Source: Desulfuromonadales bacterium (GTDB taxonomy: Bacteria; Desulfobacterota; Desulfuromonadia; Desulfuromonadales; Geopsychrobacteraceae). From it: a stretch of 64,000 bases of DNA. Of the stretch, positions 8,478 through 18,109 are shown piece after piece. The stretch's first letter is position 1; each line of letters starts with the position of its first letter. Where the stretch lies: positions 17,781-81,780 of the forward strand of contig JAFGEL010000032.1 of NCBI GenBank assembly GCA_016931615.1. The letters are read 5' to 3'. The notes beneath the pieces were generated by a model, which was not told the DNA's origin, searched no databases, and worked only from the letters and a program-made list of their open reading frames with translations. The translations under genes were made by a program, and so were the position numbers.

Positions 8478-8792
8478 CTACTGCGGTAACAAGACGGTCC
8501 TGGCACCCGCCACAAGCTGTGAAGAGATCCGCGCCAGAGGTTCTGCGGCAATATTCCAGAAGTGCCAGAAGAGCCTGACCTGAACACTCACTCCGGGTAA
8601 TAGCTCAACCAGCTCCCCGGACTGTAATAAATCACGGCACTGCCAATCAGGCATCATCCAGTAGCTGTAACCTTTGAAAATCAAACGGGCAAAAGCTTCC
8701 GGAGCCGGGAGAGAGTGCGCCGGGATCGATTCCGGAATCATTTTATGGTGCTGTTGAAGAAACTGATCATGAAGAGCCGGGCGCCTTTGACT
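8478..8792 (-). pseudogene. Remnant of an ArgP/LysG-type LysR regulator (C-terminal about 104 residues only)
   Basis: The minus-strand frame is open for 104 codons after a TGA at 8793-8795 and reads HDQFLQQHH, then IPAHSLPAPEAFARLIFKGY, WMMPDWQCRDLLQSGELVEL and LFWHFWNIAAEPL. These match the end of the effector domain of ArgP (IciA)-like LysR regulators, which sense lysine/arginine and usually control a LysE exporter. The DNA-binding half and most of the effector domain are absent: the next gene ends at 8842. No start with a ribosome site is visible. This is a deletion relic lying exactly at the edge of the AT-rich island. Confidence 0.72.
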
Positions 8793-8841
8793 TCAATGAG
8801 TAAACAACTTTGCTTATTACGCTTTGATTTTTCACGTTAAC

Positions 8842-10275
8842 TTATTTTTCTTCTACTGAATCACGGTCTTTATCTTTCCTGCGTTTTAAACGACGACTCA
8901 ATGCTGATTGCGAAATTCCGAGAAAGTTTGCCGCTATCGACTGGTTTCCATCCGCTCTTTTAAACGCTTCATCTACCAGGCTATCTATGGCCTCTGCCAG
9001 AGTCGGCAAATTCTTGATCTCCGAAAAAAGTTCAGAGACGTCACTGTGCGGACTTCTCCAAGCTCTGTCACGGTTAACCAACTTATTAAAGCTGTTAAGA
9101 TCAACCCAGCCACTGGTACTCTTAGTCACAGCATCATATAACAGGGCTTCGAGTTCACGAACATTACCCGGAAAATTATAACATTTCAGAATAGAAACAA
9201 GTTTGGGACTGTACTTGAGCTTTTTTTTTCTTAGTTTCGTGGCAATTTTATCGAGAAGGACTTCTACAAGCAAAGGGATATCTTCAATTCTTTCACGCAA
9301 TGGAGGCATATGGACTTGGTGAATTTTTAACCGAAAATACAAGTCACGTCTGAACATAGAATTGCTGATCTCTTCTTCAAGATCGTGATGTGTCGCGGTC
9401 AAAATTCGGGCATTTGATTTATGCGGAACATCGGATCCGAGAGGGAAATATTCCTGTTCCTGCAATAAACGCAGCAGCTTAACCTGTGATGTCTGGCTTA
9501 GATCACCGATTTCATCGAGAAACAGAGTTCCCCCTTCCGCGGCTTTCAACAATCCCTGTCGGTTAGTATCAGCACCGGTAAAAGCACCTCTACGATGACC
9601 GAAGAGTGTGTCTGCAAAGCTCTGTTCATCGAGTCCGGCAATATTCACGCCAATGAAAGGTCCGGATACGCCGCTAAGATCGTGAATCGCTCTGGCAATC
9701 AATTCCTTGCCGACCCCGGTCTCTCCAGTGATGAGTACCGGTTCGGATGAATCCCCGATAGCCTCCACGTATTTGAAAATTGACAGCATTGCTTTATTTC
9801 TGGTGATGATCTTAGAAAAAATTTCAGGCCGTTCGACACGATTCGTCAGAAGTCGCTGTTTTAATGCTATATTTTCACGTGTTAGTTCCGTACGATCCAT
9901 GGCCCGCTGGACACTGGATGTCAGACGAACCTTTTCAACAGGTTTGACAAGATAATCGAATGCACCATTTTTAATGCACTCAACAGCAATATCAAGATCA
10001 TAGAGAGCAGTGACGACAATAATAGGAATCTCCGGATATTCCTCCTTGAGCTGTTTAAGGAGGTCTCGTCCATTGATGTTGGGCATAACCAGATCGAGTA
10101 AAATCACGGCAATATTTTTATATTGAGTCAACAGCTCCGGAATAGACCCTCCTTCTGTACAGGTCAGGACATTATTGAAACCGCCGGCATTAAGGGCCAT
10201 CTCAAAACTGTCGACGACATCCTGCTCATCGTCTACGACTAGGATTGGATACTTTGCGATCGTGGGTGAAATCAT
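8842..10275 (-). CDS. Sigma-54-dependent response regulator (receiver, AAA+, Fis-type HTH)
   Basis: 477 residues from ATG 10275 (491 if the coupled ATG at 10317 is used). The receiver domain has the acidic pair VVDDE and phospho-acceptor D in ILLDLVMPN, and conserved KPVE. The AAA+ domain has Walker A GETGVGKE, the sigma-54 contact loop GAFTGA, Walker B GGTLFLDEIGD and the R-finger region LYFRL. A Fis-type helix-turn-helix (NQSIAANFLGISQSALSRRLKRR) ends the protein. It is therefore an NtrC/DctD-class activator of sigma-54 promoters. ATG 10275 has AGGAG 6-7 bases upstream; 10317 overlaps the kinase stop (ATGA). Likely targets are the two sigma-54 promoters at 13377 and 19784. Confidence 0.93.
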   Translation of the reverse strand: MISPTIAKYPILVVDDEQDVVDSFEMALNAGGFNNVLTCTEGGSIPELLTQYKNIAVILLDLVMPNINGRDLLKQLKEEYPEIPIIVVTALYDLDIAVECIKNGAFDYLVKPVEKVRLTSSVQRAMDRTELTRENIALKQRLLTNRVERPEIFSKIITRNKAMLSIFKYVEAIGDSSEPVLITGETGVGKELIARAIHDLSGVSGPFIGVNIAGLDEQSFADTLFGHRRGAFTGADTNRQGLLKAAEGGTLFLDEIGDLSQTSQVKLLRLLQEQEYFPLGSDVPHKSNARILTATHHDLEEEISNSMFRRDLYFRLKIHQVHMPPLRERIEDIPLLVEVLLDKIATKLRKKKLKYSPKLVSILKCYNFPGNVRELEALLYDAVTKSTSGWVDLNSFNKLVNRDRAWRSPHSDVSELFSEIKNLPTLAEAIDSLVDEAFKRADGNQSIAANFLGISQSALSRRLKRRKDKDRDSVEEK

Positions 10276-10316
10276 AATTTCTCCTGCACTCAGATTGAAT
10301 GGGCACACTCCTATCA

Positions 10317-12833
10317 TCAGACAGGAAATGTCAAAACGACCTTCGTTCCTTGTCCTTCTATAGATTCAAAATCCATCGTCCCCCTGAACTCCCTGACAAT
10401 GGTTTCTGAAACAGACAACCCAAGTCCCGTCCCTCCCTGATCACGTTTTGTAGTGAAAAAAGGGTCTTTTATGTGATCAATGTTCTCTTTATCGATACCG
10501 ATGCCTTCGTCCTTACAAATTATGCTGATGGTCTTTTCGGTTCTGTTATGGCGTGTCATTATCGATATGGCTTTCGATGGGTCATTCAAAGCTTGGCAGG
10601 CATTCTGGATGATGTTTATCATCACCTGCTCGAGTCTTTGTGAATTACCTTTTATGGGAGGCAACTGGGGATCAAGCTTTTTTGTGAAGTTGGTAGTACT
10701 TCTCTTGATCATGCTTGAGAGAAGAATTTCCGCTGAATTAATAACACTATTGATATCGATATGTTCCTTTAAATCAATCACTTCCTGACTTGAAAAAAAT
10801 TTAAGTTCCTTGATGATTCGCTTAATCCTCCGTGAACCATCGATGATCCGTGCGCACAGGTCGGGATAAATGATACTGAACTTAGAATAGCTCATCCCAC
10901 CAATCAAAAAGTCCCCGTTTTCCTTATAATATTCATCCATAATCGCCTTACTTTCTTTCCAGGTTTCTTTGAGCATTTCTGCATTAGCCAGAATAAAGGT
11001 ATTGGGATTGTTGATCTCATGAGCCACTCCTGATGCCATGATACCCATGGAAATCATACGGTCCGCCTGATAGAGTTGCTTCTGACGCAAGGCAGCCTCC
11101 TGCTCGGCTCTAATTTTGTCAGTGATGTCATCAAGAACAACAACCATCTCCGTAACATCTCCCTGAGCGTCGAAAAGGGGGGCAATTGACGTGGAAACAA
11201 TGTATCTACGCCCCTCCGGCCAGCAGAGTGCGCAGCGAACATCGTTGAGAGGTAAGCGACTGTGGATGGCCATGTCTATCGGTGTTTTATCCTCGGCCAA
11301 ATCGCGGCAATCAATATCCTTAAATTTCCAGAGCGGCTTCTCGTAATTTAAGTCTCCCTTCTGCAATTCCAGAAAGTTTTCTGCATAGAAATTTGCAAAG
11401 GTGATCTGCCGCCGAGCGTTAAACAGCATTATGCTGATCGGACTGGAATCCATGACACGTGAAAAAATATCGCGTTCTCTTCTCAGATCTTCCTGAACTT
11501 TTTTCTTTTCCGTTATATCCAGGCAGAAGCCTTCGATAATGCTCTCCTGATTGGAATTTAGCGCCAATCGGCCAGATAGAGTCACCCAGATTGAGGTTCC
11601 GTCTTTTTTAATAAACTGAGTTTCAAAGTCTTTGGTTTGATTGTTTGCTTTCAATTGCGCCACAAACTTATTCCGATCTTTCTGATCTTTATAAATTTCA
11701 AGCGCTTTTTTCTCTCTAACCAGTTCCGCCTTTTCTTCATAACCGAGAAGCTCAGCCATCGAAGGACTGGCGTCGATAAATTTTCCATCAAGAGAACTTT
11801 GATAAATTCCCATAACAGCATTATCAAAAATATTTTTGTATTTGTTTTCAGTATAAATCAGTTTTTTTTCAGTATGCTTCCGGTATTGAATGTTTTCCAA
11901 CAGGAAAAATATCAATATCGCCAGGCCACCAGTGATCCCGAGAGCAACACCAAGAAGCTGATAGTAGAGTGGCGGAAGTTTAAACGGAGTATTTTTTTCA
12001 AAACAGGAGACAAGTTCCCAACCAAGCATAGACAACGGCGCCCTCGCTACAAAATACGACTTACCGTCAATTAATATATCCTGCTCTTTCAGATCAATGT
12101 TGAGTGGTTTGATATCGTTCAGCACGTACTGTTTTGTTTTTCTGAGATTTCCCCAGGTAGACGCGGAAATACTTCCAACGCTTTTCAACAACCATTTGGG
12201 CTGATTAGACGCAAAAACAATTCCTTCCGGCGATAAAATACTAATTTTTTCATCCTTTTCCTTAAGTAGTAACTCAATTTCAGCAACGCCGATTTTCATT
12301 GCGACAACACCGTTCGGTCGAGCACTATCTCCGCTATAAACCGGCGAACTCAGGTGAAGGCCTCTTGTCCCGGTGACGACACCCACCGCTGGAAAAACCG
12401 CCATTTCTCCTTTGATGGCGTTCTGAAAATAAGGGCGAAAGCTGTAATCCTGTCCGACAAGTGCGCTCATTTCCCGCGAGCCGGAACTTTCAACGGATAT
12501 GCCATCACGGTTAATCAGATAAATAAGTTCCGTATGAGAGATCTCGTTTGAGATCTTAAGTATCTGTCGGACATTTTTGTCTTTAGGATCAATTCTGCCG
12601 CCAAGGATGTCCTGGATAATTTTATTTTTGGCCAAAGTTTCGCATATTTTTAGTCTTTTGCTGATGATTTCCTCAATCTGATTGGCAAGAACATTGACTT
12701 TCGTTATCTGATCAGAACGTTGATTTTCCTGGATAAGCAGATCCGTTATAAGGTTCCAAAGAATAAAGATGGTAAAAATCAGAACAATCATCAAAAACAA
12801 AAATTTCAAATAAATTCTTTTCATTGTCGGCAT
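10317..12833 (-). CDS. Membrane sensor histidine kinase (Cache, two PAS, HisKA, HATPase)
   Basis: 838 residues. An N-terminal membrane helix (about 5-30) and a second at about 288-310 bracket a periplasmic double-Cache-like ligand domain of the DctB type (GQDYSFRPYF, GTRGLHLSSPVY). Two PAS domains follow (about 320-440 and 448-570), then HisKA with H-box GVAHEINNPN near 600 and an HATPase domain (NIIQNACQAL N-box, KDEGIGID and TTKRDQGGTGLGLS G-boxes). It phosphorylates the downstream sigma-54 activator, with which it overlaps by one base. By analogy with DctB it senses the carboxylate imported by the neighbouring TRAP transporter. Its codons are AT-rich compared with flanking housekeeping genes (20 G/C in the 60 bases 12601-12660). 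Confidence 0.92.
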   Translation of the reverse strand: MPTMKRIYLKFLFLMIVLIFTIFILWNLITDLLIQENQRSDQITKVNVLANQIEEIISKRLKICETLAKNKIIQDILGGRIDPKDKNVRQILKISNEISHTELIYLINRDGISVESSGSREMSALVGQDYSFRPYFQNAIKGEMAVFPAVGVVTGTRGLHLSSPVYSGDSARPNGVVAMKIGVAEIELLLKEKDEKISILSPEGIVFASNQPKWLLKSVGSISASTWGNLRKTKQYVLNDIKPLNIDLKEQDILIDGKSYFVARAPLSMLGWELVSCFEKNTPFKLPPLYYQLLGVALGITGGLAILIFFLLENIQYRKHTEKKLIYTENKYKNIFDNAVMGIYQSSLDGKFIDASPSMAELLGYEEKAELVREKKALEIYKDQKDRNKFVAQLKANNQTKDFETQFIKKDGTSIWVTLSGRLALNSNQESIIEGFCLDITEKKKVQEDLRRERDIFSRVMDSSPISIMLFNARRQITFANFYAENFLELQKGDLNYEKPLWKFKDIDCRDLAEDKTPIDMAIHSRLPLNDVRCALCWPEGRRYIVSTSIAPLFDAQGDVTEMVVVLDDITDKIRAEQEAALRQKQLYQADRMISMGIMASGVAHEINNPNTFILANAEMLKETWKESKAIMDEYYKENGDFLIGGMSYSKFSIIYPDLCARIIDGSRRIKRIIKELKFFSSQEVIDLKEHIDINSVINSAEILLSSMIKRSTTNFTKKLDPQLPPIKGNSQRLEQVMINIIQNACQALNDPSKAISIMTRHNRTEKTISIICKDEGIGIDKENIDHIKDPFFTTKRDQGGTGLGLSVSETIVREFRGTMDFESIEGQGTKVVLTFPV

Positions 12834-13376
12834 CTTTTAATTTTTACTGTTATGGGCAACAAACTTATTATTCCAAAAAATTCGTCTTATAAATTCGCAA
12901 AAAACGTGCCGTCAGTGGGCATTCAACGCAGAGCTTAACTAACTGAATATGCAAATCATCGGCAAACCATTGTCCCTCAGAAAGATACATCAAGAGCATG
13001 TTGGCAAATAGTTTTTATTGTCAATATTAATGATTATAGATAGTTATTCCCTCTTGAAGAGTCTTGTTTCTTCTTCATAAAACCAGTTGCGGAACAAAAT
13101 CTATTCCACTGCTTTTGTCCGGTCGGTAGCGCACCGGCATAAACTGAGAGCTCTTTCGATATACACTGAAAGACCCCATAGTCCACAAAATGTTATCAAT
13201 TATTCTAAAAGTCATAAACACTGCAATATGTCATAGTCTGTAACTGCCTGATTCTGCTTTTGAATTAGACAATCGATAAGGAGCTTAGAACATATTACAT
13301 AATCTGGTGAGACATCGCCGACTCAACAGATGAAACTGAAGACGCCTTAATCGGGGATTTCATAAAAATTCATTCT
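12834..13376. other. Long AT-rich divergent regulatory region, no gene seen
   Basis: 543 bases between the kinase start and the first sigma-54 promoter. No open frame with a ribosome site was found. CTATTCCA at 13101-13108 repeats the half-site found in the activator-site cluster near 19613, with GGAA 13091-13094 as a weak inverted partner. TAGTTATTCC (13041-13050) is a further loose match. These may be activator sites for the operon starting at 13483. Confidence 0.4.
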
Positions 13377-13393
13377 TTGGTCTACTGTTTGCA
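13377..13393 (+). promoter_or_regulatory. Candidate sigma-54 promoter of the hydro-lyase/PDH operon
   Basis: TTTGGTCTACTGTTTGCAG carries GG at 13379-13380 and GC at 13391-13392, exactly ten bases apart, with the usual T before GG and TTTGC at -12. Transcription would start near 13404, about 80 bases before the first gene. The -24 box lacks the CAC after GG, so it is a weaker match than the 19784 promoter. Confidence 0.6.
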
Positions 13394-13482
13394 GTATCCA
13401 TGCTGTTCTATCATTGAGTACAACCACAAACAAAACGTCACATTTTTCCTTATACCCACAATTCCCAGATTACGGAGGCGGC

Positions 13483-14775
13483 ATGGGACAAACAATTGCA
13501 GAGAAAATTTTCGCCCGACATTTTCGGGATGAGCCTTTTCCCGGAGTCAACATTCTCAACATCGACAGGGTTTTTTGTCATGAAATTCTCACGCCGATTG
13601 CCATCAATGACTTGATCCAAAGAGGTCGGGATGGAGTTTTCGATAGGGAGAAGGTCAAAGCTATAATCGATCATGTTACGCCCTCAAAAGATTCAAAAAC
13701 TGCTACGCAAGCAAAAACAATGAGGGACTGGGCACGTCGTGTCGGCTTAAAAGACTTTTTTGATGTTGGACAAAACGGAGTGTGCCATGCTCTCTTTCCA
13801 GAAAAGGGTTTTATTCGTCCCGGCCAGACCGTAATCATGGGTGACAGCCACACCTGTACCTACGGTGCTTTCGGCAGCTTTGCCGCCGGCGTCGGAACTA
13901 CTGATCTTGAAGTCGGGATCATGAAAGGAATTTGCTCTTTTCGGCCACCTGTCACTATACGTATCAATTTGACAGGAGAACTTCGCGCCGGAGTATATGC
14001 CAAAGATGTTATTCTCTATATCATTGGTGCCATCGGTGTTAATGGTGCCACGGACCGGATTATCGAATTTCATGGACCGGTAGTAAATAAAATGAGCATG
14101 GAAGCCAGGATGACTCTATGCAATATGGCCGTGGAAGCAGGTGCAACAACAGGCATTTGTGAGCCTGATGCGACTACGGTCGACTACCTGTGGCCATTTA
14201 TCCAAGCTGAGTATCGCGATCGGAATTCTGCACTGGACGACTTTTCGCAATGGCGAGCCGACATTGATGCCGACTATTCCGAAACGCTGAATTTCGATCT
14301 GAGCAGCCTTGAACCGCAGGTTACCTATAATTATAAACCTGATTGTGTCAAGACTGTTGGCGAGATGGCGGGCACGCCGATTGATCAGGTCTATATTGGA
14401 AGCTGCACTAACGGGAGGCTTGAAGATTTACGGATTGCCGCGGAAGTTCTCAAGGGTCACAAAATCGCCGATACAATTCGTGCCATTCTGTCGCCGGCAA
14501 CCCCGGCAACTTTTCAAGCGGCGATCAAAGATGGACTTATAGATATCTTCATGGAGGCTGGTTTCTGTGTCACGAACCCGACCTGTGGTGCCTGTCTCGG
14601 GCTCAGTAATGGCGTTCTGGCTGAAGGAGAAGTCTGTGCGTCAACAACCAACCGCAACTTCAACGGCCGCATGGGTAAGGGCGGTATGGTTCACCTGATG
14701 AGCCCCGCCACCGCTGCCGCCACAGCCCTGCAGGGTTCCATTGCGGATGCACGCACGATCTCTGCGCAACCTTGA
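13483..14775 (+). CDS. Aconitase-family hydro-lyase, large subunit (LeuC/DmdA-like)
   Basis: 430 residues from ATG 13483, which has GGAGG (13475-13479 region) just upstream; the earlier in-frame start at 13414 adds an unrelated tail and is rejected. The [4Fe-4S] ligands are C308 (SCTNG) and C368/C371 (NPTCGACLG), and the GDSHTCTYGAFGSFAAGVGTT segment is typical of the prokaryotic LeuC/homoaconitase group. Family enzymes isomerise or hydrate di/tricarboxylates (isopropylmalate, homocitrate, citraconate, 2,3-dimethylmaleate). Neighbours show no leuA/leuB, so leucine synthesis is unlikely; a catabolic hydratase acting on the TRAP substrate is inferred. Pairs with the small subunit at 14804. Confidence 0.88.
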   Translation: MGQTIAEKIFARHFRDEPFPGVNILNIDRVFCHEILTPIAINDLIQRGRDGVFDREKVKAIIDHVTPSKDSKTATQAKTMRDWARRVGLKDFFDVGQNGVCHALFPEKGFIRPGQTVIMGDSHTCTYGAFGSFAAGVGTTDLEVGIMKGICSFRPPVTIRINLTGELRAGVYAKDVILYIIGAIGVNGATDRIIEFHGPVVNKMSMEARMTLCNMAVEAGATTGICEPDATTVDYLWPFIQAEYRDRNSALDDFSQWRADIDADYSETLNFDLSSLEPQVTYNYKPDCVKTVGEMAGTPIDQVYIGSCTNGRLEDLRIAAEVLKGHKIADTIRAILSPATPATFQAAIKDGLIDIFMEAGFCVTNPTCGACLGLSNGVLAEGEVCASTTNRNFNGRMGKGGMVHLMSPATAAATALQGSIADARTISAQP

Positions 14776-14803
14776 AAATTAAATTATTGTACAGGAGCAG
14801 ATC

Positions 14804-15334
14804 ATGAGTGACCATTTCGGTGGACCGGCACTTTTTCTCGACCGGTCGGACATCAACACAGACGAAATCATCCCAGCTAAATATCTCACCGAAATTTCGA
14901 AGGAAGCTTTGAAACCGTACTGTCTTGAAGACCTGTCTCTGGAAGGGTTTGATCACCAAAGTGAAGCCATGGCTCAAGCCAGGGTAATCGTCACGCGTAA
15001 AAATTTCGGCTGTGGCTCATCTCGCGAACACGCACCTTGGGTTTTTGAAGTTAATGACATCAAGGTTGTGATCGCAGAGAGTTTTGCCAGGATTTTCAGA
15101 CAAAACATGTATAATTGCGGAATGATGGCCATTGAACTGGCGGCTCCGGAACTGGACCGGTTGTTTGAACTTGCCGAATACGGTCAAGTTCATATTCACA
15201 TTGATGTCAACCGACGGCAAATCAACGCTGAAACACATACCAAACGGCTGACATTCAACTTTGACATCACCCCGTTTGACATGGCCTTGGTCAATGCCGG
15301 GGGGTGGATCAATTTTGTTGATACCCGTTATTGA
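14804..15334 (+). CDS. Aconitase-family hydro-lyase, small (swivel) subunit (LeuD/DmdB-like)
   Basis: 176 residues, right for a stand-alone swivel domain. The catalytic-loop motif FGCGSSREHAPW and the partner region VVIAESFARIFRQNMYNCGM are conserved. The substrate-specificity loop reads NTDEIIPAKYLTEIS, differing from the YLRT/YLVY-type loops known for homoaconitase and isopropylmalate isomerase, so substrate prediction is open. Preceded by AGGAG 8 bases before ATG and 28 bases after the large subunit. Forms the heterodimeric hydro-lyase with the gene at 13483. Confidence 0.88.
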   Translation: MSDHFGGPALFLDRSDINTDEIIPAKYLTEISKEALKPYCLEDLSLEGFDHQSEAMAQARVIVTRKNFGCGSSREHAPWVFEVNDIKVVIAESFARIFRQNMYNCGMMAIELAAPELDRLFELAEYGQVHIHIDVNRRQINAETHTKRLTFNFDITPFDMALVNAGGWINFVDTRY

Positions 15335-15421
15335 ACGGAAATTCCAACGGCTTTGTATTAGTGACTACCTGTCAGACACGGAATCCTTCTTGGTATCAAA
15401 AATAAAGACAGAGAGGACCCC

Positions 15422-18100
15422 ATGAACGCAATTCTTCCACACCTTCTTGATGATGATGAACAGAGAGATTGGCTCGACGCTCTCGACAGTCTTTCCCGAC
15501 AGAAGGGGGAGGAGGGGGTTCGCGAACTTTTACGGACTCTTCAGGACCATGCTCTGAGCAACGGCATCCAACTCAACGAAGCAACACTGAATACTCCCTA
15601 TGTGAACACCATCCATTGGAGTCGTCAGCCTGCCTATCCGGGAGACCAGGAGCTGGAAAAAAAGATCGAAAACATCATTCGCTGGAACGCCATGGCTATG
15701 GTTCTTCAGGCGAACGATCGGGGTGCAGGCGTCGGTGGTCATATCGCCACCTACGCTTCTGCAGCGACTCAGATGGAAGTCGGTTTCCAACATTTCTTCA
15801 GAGCACCATCTCCAGATTACGGAGGGGATCTGCTGATCGTTCAACCTCATGCATCCCCCGGGATTTATGCCAGGGCATTTTTAGAAGGGTTTTTGAGCGA
15901 AGTCCAACTAAAAAATTTCCGTCGTGAGCTGCAACCCGGCGGCGGGCTTTCTTCCTATCCACATCCTCGCAATATGCCTGATTTCTGGCAAGTACCCAGC
16001 AGTTCTATGGGACTTGGAACGCCAACAGCAATTTATCAAGCTCGATACATGAAATATCTTGAGAGCCGAGGGCTTAAACCAAAGAATGGTGGGCGTGTCT
16101 GGTGTTTCGTCGGTGACGGCGAAACAGATGAACCGGAAGTCCGTGGCACCATCAATATGGCTTCGCGGGAACACCTGGACAACCTGATCCTGGTGGTAAA
16201 CTGCAACCTCCAAAGGCTGGACGGCCCGGTACGAGGCAACGGCAAAATCATCCAGGAACTTGAACGCAGTTTCCGCGGTGCTGACTGGAATGTCATCAAG
16301 GTCATCTGGGGTAGTGGCTGGGACCCCCTGCTTGATCATGATTTTACAGGGGCACTGCATCGACGTATGGAGGAAGCTCTTGACGGAGACTACCAACGCT
16401 ATTCAGTGTCAAGCGGTGATGTGCAAAGAGAACTCTGGGTTGAAAACAATCCGGTTCTGCGTGAAATGATGTCTTCTTTGAGTGATGAAGAGGTACGCGC
16501 AATCAGGCGCGGTGGACAGGATCCGAAGAAAATCTACGCTGCTTATCACTTGGCCTGTCAGGCTCAGCAGAAGCCGATGGTGATTCTGATTAAAACCGTC
16601 AAGGGAGATGGACTTGGAACTGCTGCTCAAGGACGCAATACCAGTCACCAAAAAAAACAGTTCAGCGCTCAAGAACGAAGAGAATGTGCAGAGCGTTGGG
16701 CTATTCCTCTAAAGCGCGAACAGATCGACCGGGCTGAACTTTACCTGCCGCGGGATGACAGCCCGGAGATGTCTTACCTCCACGAAAAGCGGCAAGTCCT
16801 GAATGGCTACCTGCCTCGGAGACATCAAAACTGCCCCGCACTACCCACACCACCACTTTCCTTCTTTAAAGAATTTTTCAAAGGAACGGGTGAACGCGAA
16901 GCGAGCACAACAATGGTCTTTGTGCGCATGCTGTCCCGTCTACTGAAAGAAAAAGAAATCGGCCGATATATCGTTCCGATTGTTCCTGATGAAGCCCGAA
17001 CCTTCGGTATGGATGGACTGTTCAAAGAGGTCGGCATCTATTCCCCGGTCGGCCAGCGCTATCAGCCAGTTGATGCCGACAGCCTACTTCCTTACCGTGA
17101 AACGAAAGACGGGCAGATTCTTCAGGAGGGTATCTGTGAAACCGGAGCTATTGCATCCTTCCTTGCTGCTGGAAGCGCATATTCCGTCCACGGAATTCCG
17201 ACCATACCTTTTTACATCTTCTACTCCATGTTCGGTTTTCAACGTGTCGGTGATATGATCTGGGCCAGTGGAGATATGATTTGCCGTGGCTTCCTGCTCG
17301 GCGGTACCGCCGGGCGCACGACCCTCAACGGCGAGGGTTTACAACATCAGGACGGCCACAGTCACATCTTGGCGGGAACTTTCCCGAACTTAAAGAGTTA
17401 CGACCCTGCTTTTGGCTACGAACTAGCTGTTATTTTGCGTGACGGTATTGATAGGATGTATCAAAGGGAGGAGAAAATATTCTATTACATCACCCTCTAC
17501 AATGAAGCATACCCAATGCCGACAATGCCGGAAGAGAGTCTCCTGTCAGAGCAGATCGTGCGCGGTATTTACTGTCTGAAAAAAAGTGATACGGGCAAAA
17601 AAATCCGTCGTCGGATCCACCTACTTGCCAGCGGGGTCATGGTTGGCGAGGCTTTAATTGCAGCTGAGCTGCTGGAGAAATTTGGATTCACTGCCGATAT
17701 CTGGAGCGTAACCAGCTTTTCCGAACTCTACCGAGATGCCGTGACCGTTGAAAGAAACAACCGCCTGTATCCTGAAGAGCCTCCCGCCCGGCCATATCTT
17801 CAACAGATTTTTTCCGACCCTGACGATATTTTTGTTGCTGTAAGTGACTATCTTAAAGCTTTACCCAACAGCATTCGTCCTTGGGTTCCGGGTCTCATGA
17901 ATGTTTTGGGAACCGACGGTTACGGGCTGAGCGAAGCTAAGTCGGATTTGCGACACTTTTTTGAGGTCAGCAGTGAACATATTGCCTATGCCGCACTTGA
18001 AGCTCTGTGCCGATGCGGGGATTTAACTCAAGAAGAACTGATCAATACCCGAAATGCTCTAGAGATCAATCCCGATAATATTAGCGCAGCCGAGCGATGA
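15422..18100 (+). CDS. aceE: Pyruvate dehydrogenase E1 component, homodimeric AceE type
   Basis: 892 residues, the size of homodimeric E1p. The thiamine diphosphate motif starts at GDGETDEPE (231-239) and ends at NLQRLDG (about 262-268). QPHASPGIYARAFLEG, SSYPHPRNMPDFWQVPSSSMG and GEGLQHQDGHSH are characteristic of AceE. It decarboxylates pyruvate (or a close 2-oxo acid) and transfers the acetyl group to lipoyl-E2. GAGAGGA lies just before ATG. In the operon behind the hydro-lyase rather than in a central PDH operon, it likely oxidises the 2-oxo acid released by the pathway. Such an E1 is noteworthy in a presumed anaerobe, where pyruvate:ferredoxin oxidoreductase is usual. Confidence 0.93.
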   Translation: MNAILPHLLDDDEQRDWLDALDSLSRQKGEEGVRELLRTLQDHALSNGIQLNEATLNTPYVNTIHWSRQPAYPGDQELEKKIENIIRWNAMAMVLQANDRGAGVGGHIATYASAATQMEVGFQHFFRAPSPDYGGDLLIVQPHASPGIYARAFLEGFLSEVQLKNFRRELQPGGGLSSYPHPRNMPDFWQVPSSSMGLGTPTAIYQARYMKYLESRGLKPKNGGRVWCFVGDGETDEPEVRGTINMASREHLDNLILVVNCNLQRLDGPVRGNGKIIQELERSFRGADWNVIKVIWGSGWDPLLDHDFTGALHRRMEEALDGDYQRYSVSSGDVQRELWVENNPVLREMMSSLSDEEVRAIRRGGQDPKKIYAAYHLACQAQQKPMVILIKTVKGDGLGTAAQGRNTSHQKKQFSAQERRECAERWAIPLKREQIDRAELYLPRDDSPEMSYLHEKRQVLNGYLPRRHQNCPALPTPPLSFFKEFFKGTGEREASTTMVFVRMLSRLLKEKEIGRYIVPIVPDEARTFGMDGLFKEVGIYSPVGQRYQPVDADSLLPYRETKDGQILQEGICETGAIASFLAAGSAYSVHGIPTIPFYIFYSMFGFQRVGDMIWASGDMICRGFLLGGTAGRTTLNGEGLQHQDGHSHILAGTFPNLKSYDPAFGYELAVILRDGIDRMYQREEKIFYYITLYNEAYPMPTMPEESLLSEQIVRGIYCLKKSDTGKKIRRRIHLLASGVMVGEALIAAELLEKFGFTADIWSVTSFSELYRDAVTVERNNRLYPEEPPARPYLQQIFSDPDDIFVAVSDYLKALPNSIRPWVPGLMNVLGTDGYGLSEAKSDLRHFFEVSSEHIAYAALEALCRCGDLTQEELINTRNALEINPDNISAAER

Positions 18101-18109
18101 GGATACTAG

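Noticed and set aside
13483..15334. Leucine biosynthesis leuCD
   Set aside because: No leuA or leuB nearby, sigma-54 control and catabolic neighbours argue for a different hydro-lyase role.
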